Shown one piece after another: positions 57,882 to 64,000 of a stretch of DNA of 64,000 nucleotides. The notes under the pieces are model-generated. The model did not search any database. It was not told where the DNA came from and saw only the letters and a program-made list of their open reading frames with translations. The stretch comes from Neisseria mucosa (GTDB lineage Bacteria > Pseudomonadota > Gammaproteobacteria > Burkholderiales > Neisseriaceae): assembly GCF_013267835.1 (NCBI RefSeq), contig NZ_CP053939.1:434001-498000 (forward strand), given 5' to 3'. A program made the translations under genes and the position numbers. Every line of letters begins with the position of its first letter. Position 1 is the stretch's first letter.

Positions 57882-58250
57882 ATGAAATATTGGTTAGTTG
57901 GAGCCTCTTGGGGTGGACAGGATCATCAAGATCAGTTTTTTGTTAAAAATGGTTATTGGATGCTGGGATGGGGAGCGGAAGATCAACCTGAACAATTTAA
58001 AAGAGGAGAACAAATACAAGTAGGCGATCGAATTGCAATCAAGCGAATGAAGGGGCAAGGATCATCTGAAATCAGAATCTTACATATAGGTATTGTTAAA
58101 GGCGTTATTGCCGAAACAAACAAAGTCATTTGTGTTATTGACTGGATAGTTACAGATTTGGATAGAAGTGTTGAAAGTAGAGGATGCTTTAAGAGTGTCC
58201 ATGGTCCATACGATAAAGATGAATGGATAGAGAGAATTTTTTGCCTATAA
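57882..58250 (+). CDS. 122-residue accessory protein between cas7 and cas4, possible EVE/PUA-like fold
   Basis: Not a standard type I-C gene. It reads MKYWLVGASWGGQDHQDQFF, then GYWMLGWGAEDQPEQF, GDRIAIKRMKGQGSSEIRIL and IGIVKGVI, ending HGPYDKDEWIERIFCL. The YWLVGAS start, Trp-rich pattern and small beta-rich make-up recall EVE/PUA-type domains that bind modified bases, but I cannot confirm this. GC is lower than in flanking cas genes, consistent with an insert. AGGAG precedes the ATG. It is cotranscribed with the operon by position. Confidence 0.75.
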   Translation: MKYWLVGASWGGQDHQDQFFVKNGYWMLGWGAEDQPEQFKRGEQIQVGDRIAIKRMKGQGSSEIRILHIGIVKGVIAETNKVICVIDWIVTDLDRSVESRGCFKSVHGPYDKDEWIERIFCL

Positions 58251-58319
58251 CAAAAATTTATTGAAAATATTGAAAAAATGACCGCACTTTTAACCAAAAC
58301 CCAAGGGGAAAATCAGGAT

Positions 58320-58928
58320 ATGCGCCTGATTCCCCTTTCCGCCCTGCAACACTACGCCTTCTGCTCGCGTCAATGCGCGTTGATTCATAATGAGCAGGCG
58401 TGGGCGGAGAATTATTTGACCGCGCAGGGCAAGGCGCTGCATGAGCGGGTGGATTCGGGCGAGCCGGAAACGCGCAAGGGCGTGCGCTTTGAGCGGACGG
58501 TGCATGTATCGGCGGAGAAACTGGGTATCAGCGGCATGTTGGATTTGGTAGAAGTGGAAACAAAAACAGGTCGTCTGAAACCCGTGGAATACAAACGCGG
58601 CAAGCCCAAACCCGACCCGATGGACGAAATCCAGCTTTGTGCCCAAGGTTTGTGTTTGGAAGAAATGACGGGGCAAACCGTCAGCGAGGGCGCGCTGTGG
58701 TATATGCAAACCCGCCACCGCGTTCCCATCACGTTTTCAGACGACCTGCGCACCCAAACGCTCGCAACCATCGCCGCCGTCCGCAATCTTTTGGAAAGCG
58801 GACAAACCCCACCTCCCGACTACGGTAAACGCTGCAAAGCCTGCTCACTGGTGGAGATTTGCCAGCCGGAGTTGTTGGGGAAACGGGATAGGAGCGAGGG
58901 ATATGTGGAGGGGTTGTTTGGGGAATAA
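58320..58928 (+). CDS. cas4: Cas4 nuclease
   Basis: 202 residues from the ATG at 58320; an upstream ATG at 58278 adds 14 residues that overlap a Pasteurellaceae ACCGCACTT (58281-58289). Cas4 trims prespacers and selects PAMs with Cas1-Cas2. The 4Fe-4S cysteines are in YAFCSRQCALIH and CKACSLVEICQP. The PD-(D/E)XK nuclease core shows GMLDLVEVE and PVEYKRGKPKP. Two mucosa-type uptake sequences lie inside (58568-58579 and 58736-58747). Confidence 0.94.
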   Translation: MRLIPLSALQHYAFCSRQCALIHNEQAWAENYLTAQGKALHERVDSGEPETRKGVRFERTVHVSAEKLGISGMLDLVEVETKTGRLKPVEYKRGKPKPDPMDEIQLCAQGLCLEEMTGQTVSEGALWYMQTRHRVPITFSDDLRTQTLATIAAVRNLLESGQTPPPDYGKRCKACSLVEICQPELLGKRDRSEGYVEGLFGE

Positions 58929-58964
58929 CAAATTGTATTTTATATTTTTATTGGATAAGAAAAC

Positions 58965-59624
58965 ATGTCGAGAAAATCACACACTATAAAAGAATTGAAA
59001 GCTCTTAAATTTTTATTAGATGGACAACTTCGTCGAGCAAAAAAAGTAGATAAAAATGTTTGTATGATTCCAGATCAAGTAGATAAACCAGATTTTGGTT
59101 TTGTAATGAAGGGGGTAAGAATTGGAATTGAGGTGTGTTCAATTGATAACAGTAAATTACTTGAAAGTAGAAATGTACATAATTCATCTAAACCAAATAA
59201 TGCCAAAAGAAAAAAAATTAACGCTATTCTAAATGGTAAGCCATATACAAGCGTGAATCAAACAACAAGTATCAAGAGGGATGCTTGGGAAGGAATTTTA
59301 TTGAAAAAATTTAATTTGCATGCAGGGTATGAAAATTTTAAAGAGGTATTTCTATTGCTACATACAGAAAGTTATTCAGATGTTTCTTTGTCCGAAGCGA
59401 CTAGATTTCATCTAAATCATTTTTGTATTGATAAAGAATGTCCATTTGATAAAGTATATTTAGTTGATTTAAAGAATAAAAAATATATTGGGAAAGTTTT
59501 TGATAAGAAATCAAATAAGCGACTAACTATTCCTAAAAAATTAGAAAATTTAGAAAGTGAAACTGAGGTAAGTCAATTTTTCCCGGTTGGACAACCTTTT
59601 AATATTTGGAATACATATAAATAG
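58965..59624 (+). CDS. Unknown 219-residue AT-rich gene between cas4 and cas1
   Basis: It starts MSRKSHTIKELKALKFLLDG and is Lys/Asn-rich. The segment DQVDKPDFGFVMKGVRIGIEVCSID has the look of a PD-(D/E)XK-type core strand pair, but the third catalytic Lys is not in place (EVC), so nuclease activity is doubtful. The codon use is strongly AT-biased against cas genes. It is followed by tandem 33-bp repeats and then a convergent gene. Possible defence cargo; no family recognised. Confidence 0.65.
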   Translation: MSRKSHTIKELKALKFLLDGQLRRAKKVDKNVCMIPDQVDKPDFGFVMKGVRIGIEVCSIDNSKLLESRNVHNSSKPNNAKRKKINAILNGKPYTSVNQTTSIKRDAWEGILLKKFNLHAGYENFKEVFLLLHTESYSDVSLSEATRFHLNHFCIDKECPFDKVYLVDLKNKKYIGKVFDKKSNKRLTIPKKLENLESETEVSQFFPVGQPFNIWNTYK

Positions 59625-59632
59625 AAATACCA

Positions 59633-59715
59633 AGCCGTAGCCTGTATCTCCACCAACCGAGTGCGGTATGCATACACTAGCGAGCTGTAGCCTGCATCTC
59701 AACTAACCGCGTGCG
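59633..59715. repeat. Tandem imperfect 33-bp repeats with a hairpin
   Basis: 59633-59665 (AGCCGTAGCCTGTATCTCCA...) and 59683-59715 (AGCTGTAGCCTGCATCTCAA...) match at 28 of 33 positions with a 50-bp period. The first contains most of GAGTGCGGT, one base from the Haemophilus uptake signal. The second runs into GTGCGTGGC-TGC-GCCACACAC, a hairpin (to about 59731). REP-like elements of this look are common in several families. They lie between two convergent genes and may terminate both. Confidence 0.65.
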
Positions 59716-59768
59716 TGGCTGCGCCACACACCCTACTGTGAACTAATATTTAGTTATATAAATCAAAA

Positions 59769-60449
59769 TTATGAAAGGTATCTTTTGGTTAGTTTTTTGA
59801 GATCGCCTAAATGGCGAGCATTCCAGCCGTTAGCTATAGCCCAATTTGCTACTGCTTGTTCATCAGCTTTGCATCCTTTTTCTTGCAACTCTTTGAAAAT
59901 ACGTTGAGCATGCTGTTGATCTGAAGGATGAGCTAAGCCAGTAGATAGATTTACGGTAGAGGTTAACCGTTTTAATGCAGATGTGATTTCTTCTGGTAAA
60001 ATTTCAATTTGCTGAGAGGGTTCCCCATGAACAATATTAAGCCCGTTATTATACCAAGTGCTCTCCCAAATATCGGCTTCCTCTAATAACCATGATACAT
60101 ATATGATTGAATTTGCATAGGAATTTGAGTCAATTTTATTCATATCAGTAGGTGTGCAATAAATTGCTAAAATCGTTCCAGAAGAATTATTAGAGCTAAT
60201 TTTTGATGGTAATATAAAATCTAAATTTCTTATACTTTCGCCTTTACACAATTTCTTGGCTGAGCCGACGCCAAATATTTGGTCAATTATTTTACCAAGA
60301 TTAGTTGATTCAAAATTAGATTTTTGAGGGAATACGAGATGAATATTTTTATCGTTACTTTGAGAAGAAACCTCAACAGCATAACAAAGAGCCTTAACTA
60401 GCACTTCATCATTTGGACCTTGGTTTTTAAATAAAAATCTTTTTTTCAT
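59769..60449 (-). CDS. Unknown 226-residue gene, opposite strand inside the cas operon
   Basis: The only - strand gene in the cas locus, between cas4 and cas1. AT-rich. It begins MKKRFLFKNQGPNDEVLVKALCYAVEVSS. A Rossmann-like first half (NIHLVFPQKSNFESTNLGKIIDQIFG, GTILAIYCTPTDMNKIDS, SIIYVSWLLEEADIWE) precedes a helical C-terminus (LAHPSDQQHAQRIFKELQEKGCKADEQAVANWAIANGWNARHLGDLKKL). No membrane segment. I do not recognise the family. Its orientation means it has its own promoter near 60450-60550. Confidence 0.65.
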   Translation of the reverse strand: MKKRFLFKNQGPNDEVLVKALCYAVEVSSQSNDKNIHLVFPQKSNFESTNLGKIIDQIFGVGSAKKLCKGESIRNLDFILPSKISSNNSSGTILAIYCTPTDMNKIDSNSYANSIIYVSWLLEEADIWESTWYNNGLNIVHGEPSQQIEILPEEITSALKRLTSTVNLSTGLAHPSDQQHAQRIFKELQEKGCKADEQAVANWAIANGWNARHLGDLKKLTKRYLS

Positions 60450-60551
60450 ACAATTTCCTTGGATTAAGGTTGTTAATTTAAATTAAAAACAATAATATTT
60501 TAACATACAGATGGCAAATTTATATACAAATAATGTCTGAAGGAGTTTTCC

Positions 60552-61565
60552 ATGCGCAAACTGCAAAACACCCTCTACATCACCACCCAAGGCAGCTATC
60601 TGCATAAGGAGCGGGAGACGCTGGTGGTGGAGCAGGAGCGTAAGAAGGTCGCGCAGTTGCCGGTGCATTCCATCGGGCATATTTTCTGCTTTGGCAATGT
60701 GCTGGTGTCGCCGTTTTTACTGGGGTTTTGCGGTGAAAATAATGTGAATTTGGCGTTTTTTACCGAAAACGGACGTTTCTTGGGACGGCTTCAGGGACGG
60801 CAGAGTGGCAATGTGCTGCTGCGTCGGGCGCAGTATCGGGTGTCGGAGCAAAATCCCGTGCCGATTGCGCGCAATATCATTGCGGCGAAGATTCAGGCGA
60901 GTAAACGGGTGCTTCAGCGGCAGATTCGCAATTACGGCGAGAATGCGGCGATTCAAAGTGCGGTTGATGCTTTGAATATTTCGCTGCGGCAGTTGAAGGG
61001 CGCGGCGGAGCTGGACGTAGTGCGTGGTATTGAGGGCGATGCGGCGGCGCGTTATTTCGGCGTGTTCGGGCAGCTTTTGAGCGAAAAAAGCGGCTTTACT
61101 TTTGACGGACGCAACCGCCGTCCGCCCAGAGATGGGGTGAATGCGCTGTTGTCGTTTGTGTACAGTATTTTGGGCAAGGACATCAGCGGTGCACTGCAAG
61201 GCGTGGGGCTGGATCCGCAGGTGGGCTTTCTGCACGCCGACCGCCCGGGGCGCGACAGTTTGGCGCAGGATATTTTGGAAGAATTTCGCGCATGGTGGGC
61301 AGACAGGTTGGTGTTGTCGCTGATTAACCGCGGGCAAATCAAACCGCAGGATTTTGTTACCGAGGCAAGCGGCGCGGTGAGCTTAAAAGCCGATGCGCGT
61401 AAGCTGTTGTTTCAAGCCTTGCAGGCGAAAAAGCAGGAGAAAATCGTGCATCCGTTTTTGGGCGAGGAAGTGGAAATCGGGCTGCTGCCATATATTCAGG
61501 CCATGCTGTTGGCACGGCACTTGCGCGGAGATTTGGCGGAATATCCGCCGTTTTTGATGAGATAG
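60552..61565 (+). CDS. cas1: Cas1 integrase (type I-C)
   Basis: Integrates new spacers with Cas2; 337 residues. An N-terminal beta domain (MRKLQNTLYITTQGSYLHKERETLVV) precedes a helical catalytic domain with the metal ligands Glu in VRGIEGDAAARYFGVF, His in VGFLHADRPGRDSL and Asp/Glu in AQDILEEFRAWWADRL. It contains an exact AAGTGCGGT (60956-60964). A 61-bp gap with three uptake-sequence dialects separates it from cas2. Confidence 0.96.
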   Translation: MRKLQNTLYITTQGSYLHKERETLVVEQERKKVAQLPVHSIGHIFCFGNVLVSPFLLGFCGENNVNLAFFTENGRFLGRLQGRQSGNVLLRRAQYRVSEQNPVPIARNIIAAKIQASKRVLQRQIRNYGENAAIQSAVDALNISLRQLKGAAELDVVRGIEGDAAARYFGVFGQLLSEKSGFTFDGRNRRPPRDGVNALLSFVYSILGKDISGALQGVGLDPQVGFLHADRPGRDSLAQDILEEFRAWWADRLVLSLINRGQIKPQDFVTEASGAVSLKADARKLLFQALQAKKQEKIVHPFLGEEVEIGLLPYIQAMLLARHLRGDLAEYPPFLMR

Positions 61566-61571
61566 GCTTGC

Positions 61572-61625
61572 AGGCTACCTGAAAGCGGGCTAGATGTTTT
61601 CAGACGGCCTCTAAAGCAGCCTGCA
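61572..61625. repeat. Three different uptake-sequence dialects within 54 bp
   Basis: AGGCTACCTGAA (61572-61583), TTCAGACGGCCT (61599-61610) and AAGCAGCCTGCA (61614-61625). From memory these are the Eikenella-type, the resident AG-type and a Kingella-type dialect. They sit in the cas1-cas2 gap, ending 14 bp before the cas2 ATG. Confidence 0.8.
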
Positions 61626-61639
61626 CATGGGAATACAAA

Positions 61640-61933
61640 ATGCTGATGCTGATTACTTACGATATTTCGCTGGAAGACGCGGAAGGACAGGCAAGGTTGC
61701 GGCGCGTGGCGAAATTGTGTTTGGATTATGGTGTGCGTGTGCAGTATTCAGTATTCGAATGCGACATCGCGCCCGACCAGTGGGTTGTTTTAAAAGACAA
61801 ACTTTTGAAAACCTACAACCCCGAAACCGACAGCCTGCGCTTTTACCATCTAGGCAGCAAATGGCGACGTAAAGTAGAACACCACGGCGCGAAGCCGACG
61901 GTAGATGTGTTTAAGGATACGTTGATTGTGTGA
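61640..61933 (+). CDS. cas2: Cas2 (type I-C)
   Basis: 97 residues, ferredoxin-like. It dimerises between Cas1 dimers during spacer integration. Features: MLMLITYDISLEDAEGQARLRRVAKLCLDYGVRVQYSVFECDI, then the DKLLKTYNPETDSLRFYHL segment. The start at 61640 is the family start; a different-frame ORF from 61627 is spurious. The array leader follows directly. Confidence 0.96.
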   Translation: MLMLITYDISLEDAEGQARLRRVAKLCLDYGVRVQYSVFECDIAPDQWVVLKDKLLKTYNPETDSLRFYHLGSKWRRKVEHHGAKPTVDVFKDTLIV

Positions 61934-62122
61934 ATCGCCAACCTGCGGTTCTCATGAAAATGCGGCAGGGTTGGCGAATGGGGATTGTTCTTTAACAATC
62001 AGGATATTGTGAATGCGGGTGTAACGGAAAAGGCTGTGTTATACTCGCGTTCGCGCTTTTCTTGAGTGCTTAGCGAGATTAGGTTTGCGAAACTTGATGT
62101 AGCAAGGCTTTTAAGAGAGGCG
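61934..62122 (+). promoter_or_regulatory. CRISPR leader
   Basis: 189 bp between the cas2 stop and repeat 1. It opens with a hairpin CGCCAACCTGC (61938 on)/GCAGGGTTGGCG just after cas2. A -10-like TATACT lies at 62040-62045, about 75 bp before the array. Leader polarity is supported by the degenerate repeat being at the far end (63113-63144). No uptake sequence is present. Confidence 0.75.
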
Positions 62123-63144
62123 CCAGCCGCCTTCAGGCGGCTGTGTGTTGAAACCACCTTGACCGACTGAACCACTCGTTCCACCTTGCCAGCCGCCTTC
62201 AGGCGGCTGTGTGTTGAAACAAACGTCATCGTCATGTTGTTACGGTCGATGCCCCAGCCGCCTTCAGGCGGCTGTGTGTTGAAACAACTTGAGATGTAGA
62301 AATATTTTGACTATTCGACCAGCCGCCTTCAGGCGGCTGTGTGTTGAAACCTTTCCCGCAATCTTTATTATCGTGTTTTATAGCCAGCCGCCTTCAGGCG
62401 GCTGTGTGTTGAAACTGCTGAGAATTTTCTTTTTTGAAATTCACAGGCCCAGCCGCCTTCAGGCGGCTGTGTGTTGAAACGTATCGTTTAGCCAATCAGA
62501 ACCAATTTGCGAAACCAGCCGCCTTCAGGCGGCTGTGTGTTGAAACTTTGCCAAATCTGAGACGGCCATTAGTGTCTTGCCCAGCCGCCTTCAGGCGGCT
62601 GTGTGTTGAAACATAGAATTAACGGTTCGGAAAACCATCATTGCAGCCAGCCGCCTTCAGGCGGCTGTGTGTTGAAACATGAAGCACAAATTGAAAGATT
62701 TTGAGTCATATCCAGCCGCCTTCAGGCGGCTGTGTGTTGAAACATCAGTATTAATGAAGTATTTGATTGAAAAGCAGAACCAGCCGCCTTCAGGCGGCTG
62801 TGTGTTGAAACAGTCTATCGACAATCGCCTTACCGTTTACCACCCCAGCCGCCTTCAGGCGGCTGTGTGTTGAAACGCTTATAATGTTGCGTAATGAGGC
62901 GGAGTTAATACGCCCAGCCGCCTTCAGGCGGCTGTGTGTTGAAACGCAGTAATAGTAGTTGTAGCATCTGAAATGCCATCCCAGCCGCCTTCAGGCGGCT
63001 GTGTGTTGAAACATGCGGTAGGCAACAAGGGCTGGCATAAACAAGGCCCAGCCGCCTTCAGGCGGCTGTGTGTTGAAACTATGAAATTCATCACGAGAAA
63101 TCATCAAATCAACCAGCCGCCTTCGGGCGGCTGTGTGTTGAAAC
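62123..63144 (+). CRISPR. Type I-C CRISPR array, 16 repeats and 15 spacers
   Basis: The 32-nt repeat begins CCAGCCGCCTTCAGGCGGCT and ends GTGTGTTGAAAC. The stem AGCCGCC/GGCGGCT has loop TTCA. Repeat starts: 62123, 62189, 62254, 62319, 62384, 62449, 62515, 62581, 62647, 62712, 62780, 62845, 62914, 62981, 63048, 63113. The last has one change (TTCGGG for TTCAGG). Spacers are 33-37 nt, all different by eye. The 3' tail TTGAAAC on the + strand fixes crRNA direction as leader-to-63144. Confidence 0.98.
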
Positions 63145-63196
63145 TCTGCCACCGTATCTTATGTCTGAGTAGGGAAGAGGGGCTGTATGTTCAAAT

Positions 63197-63283
63197 ATCG
63201 TCCAAGCAGGCCACTTTTCTTTTGATCCTTCGCTTTCTGAAGCTTTAGTGAAAGCAGTAGAGGATATTAGAAGTAAGTTATAA
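63197..63283 (+). pseudogene. 3' remnant of pip
   Basis: 28 codons and a stop: IVQAGHFSFDPSLSEALVKAVEDI then RSKL. They differ from the functional pip end at 49024-49110 by Ser-to-Phe and Glu-to-Lys changes. No start or catalytic core is present. Confidence 0.9.
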
Positions 63284-63405
63284 AGATTAATCAATAACAA
63301 TGCCGTTTGAAAAAGTTTCAGACGGCATTTTTTCTATTTACATATTAAATTTAATATCATATTATCATTGAATCTGTATCAATTTGAATTTTTTAGAATT
63401 CCAAT

Positions 63406-63654
63406 ATGAGCCCCCTCATTTACTACGCCCATTCCGCCCAAGACAAACTCGGCAATCTCTTACATTACAAACATTGGCAAACCTTGCAAAGCCATTTGGT
63501 CAATGTTGGGGAAATAGCGGCGGAGTTTGCCCGGGTATTTGATGCACAGGAAATTGCTTGTCAGACGGGAAAGCTTCATGACTTAGGGAAATATCCAGTA
63601 GCCTTTAATCGCCGATTGCATGGTGGCCCTCAGTCAATCATGCTACTGTTGTAG
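63406..63654 (+). pseudogene. 5' remnant of a second cas3
   Basis: It starts MSPLIYYAHSAQDKLGNLLHYKHWQTLQ and follows the functional Cas3 N-terminus to the first HD motif KLHDLGKYPVAFNRRLHGG. A one-base loss then shifts the frame and it stops at 63654. DNA similarity to cas3 continues to 63664. Substitutions against the functional copy (for example ARVFDAQEIACQTGK) show it is a diverged allele rather than a fresh copy. Confidence 0.9.
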
Positions 63655-63672
63655 TCAAAATTGCAAAAACGC

Positions 63673-63703
63673 TTGCTTCAGGGTGGGTTCCAAAGTATAA
63701 ACT
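63673..63703 (+). promoter_or_regulatory. MerR-type promoter of adhC with 19-bp spacer
   Basis: -35 TTGCTT (63673-63678) and -10 TAAACT (63698-63703) are separated by exactly 19 bp. The spacer is GC-rich (CAGGGTGGGTTCC...) with a rough CTT...AAG dyad. The overlong spacer is the hallmark of promoters activated by MerR-family proteins. Neisserial adhC is known to be under the MerR-type regulator NmlR, which fits. The regulator gene is not in the window. Confidence 0.6.
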
Positions 63704-63759
63704 GTGGTTATCTTACTTAGGCTAGATAACTTTAATTAATGAATTAAAAGGCAAAAATA

Positions 63760-64000
63760 ATGGAAATTAAACAAACCAATTCAACTATCAAATCTCGTGC
63801 GGCGGTGGCATTCGCCCCAAATCAACCCTTACAAATTGTGGAAATCGATGTAGAAATGCCGCGTAAAGGCGAGGTGTTAATTCGTAACACTCATACTGGC
63901 GTGTGCCATACTGATGCGTTTACGTTATCAGGAAGCGATCCTGAAGGCGTATTCCCTGTGGTACTTGGGCATGAAGGTGCGGGTGTGGTTGTTGCTGTGG
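63760..64000 (+). CDS. adhC: S-(hydroxymethyl)glutathione dehydrogenase / class III alcohol dehydrogenase, partial
   Basis: 80 codons are visible before the window ends. The start at 63760 has AAAAGG 8 nt upstream. The protein begins [20 protein letters not shown] and shows the catalytic-zinc ligands Cys and His/Glu in [13 protein letters not shown] and [14 protein letters not shown]. It detoxifies formaldehyde and S-nitrosoglutathione. The 3' part lies outside the window, so intactness is unknown. Confidence 0.9.
   Translation, partial: MEIKQTNSTIKSRAAVAFAPNQPLQIVEIDVEMPRKGEVLIRNTHTGVCHTDAFTLSGSDPEGVFPVVLGHEGAGVVVAV

Larger units (their letters stand above)
63197..63664. repeat. Right copy of the 469-bp direct repeat bracketing the CRISPR-Cas locus
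   Basis: Aligns with 49024-49492. It holds the pip 3' remnant (63197-63283), an uptake hairpin whose left arm is mutated (ATGCCGTTTGAA, 63300-63311; intact right arm 63317-63328), and the cas3 5' remnant. Substitutions are scattered, so the duplication is not brand new. It ends where the adhC promoter begins. Confidence 0.92.

Noticed and set aside
61999..62235. A - strand ORF across the leader and first repeats
   Set aside because: It repeats VSTHSRLKAAG, the reverse translation of the CRISPR repeat.
62289..63248. Several ORFs running through the CRISPR array with repeated PAAFRRLCVET or QPPSGGCVLK segments
   Set aside because: These are translations of the CRISPR repeat itself. The periodic DNA fully explains them.

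Overview
The window looks like a commensal Neisseria chromosome. The 12-base DNA uptake sequence AGGCCGTCTGAA (AG dialect) occurs throughout, often as inverted pairs at gene ends. Gene content is typically neisserial, with compact smpB, trxB, pot, ftsK, truB/rbfA, eno/ftsB, lgt and pip neighbourhoods. The AG rather than AT dialect argues against N. meningitidis or N. gonorrhoeae. A member of the N. subflava/flavescens/mucosa group is my inference.

Layout. 0.1-22.8 kb is core: smpB, envelope lipoproteins, trxB, a polyamine uptake operon (potG-potH-potI plus an amine oxidase-like flavoprotein), radC, aqpZ, ftsK, crcB, the rbfA-truB-nnrE run, ppx, a lytic transglycosylase, a YajR-like exporter and ssb. 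22.8-30.6 kb is a GC-rich acquired island: relics of an IS5-family and an IS481-family element, a beheaded outer-membrane efflux gene, intact EmrB-like and EmrA-like genes, a broken flavoprotein gene, an 82-bp palindromic element and the tail of what may be a MarR gene. A near-identical 50-bp direct repeat, the ssb terminator, brackets it. 30.6-38.5 kb is core again (ftsB, eno, argB, an M14 peptidase, lgt, trkA). 38.6-46.1 kb groups a DASS dicarboxylate carrier, a three-gene NuoF/FrdA/FrdB-like set and class I fumarase. I read this as a possible soluble NADH-to-fumarate electron pathway. A tRNA-Pro(GGG), an FNT channel, a thioesterase and pip follow.

49.2-63.1 kb is a complete type I-C CRISPR-Cas locus (cas3, cas5, cas8c, cas7, cas4, cas1, cas2 and an array of 16 repeats and 15 spacers). 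AT-rich cargo interrupts it at three joints. A SIR2-HerA pair lies between cas3 and cas5. A 122-residue protein of unknown family lies between cas7 and cas4. A convergent pair of unknown genes lies between cas4 and cas1. In the herA-cas5 gap sits a structured stretch resembling a degenerate two-repeat mini-CRISPR whose first repeat is of the canonical I-C type, unlike the resident array. The whole locus lies between two 469-bp imperfect direct repeats (3' end of pip plus 5' end of cas3). The cas genes carry uptake signals of other naturally competent bacteria, including the Pasteurellaceae AAGTGCGGT motif. The window ends inside adhC, which has a MerR-type promoter.

The most interesting material is this layered defence island: nested SIR2-HerA, the mini-CRISPR, the bracketing repeats and the mixed uptake-signal history.
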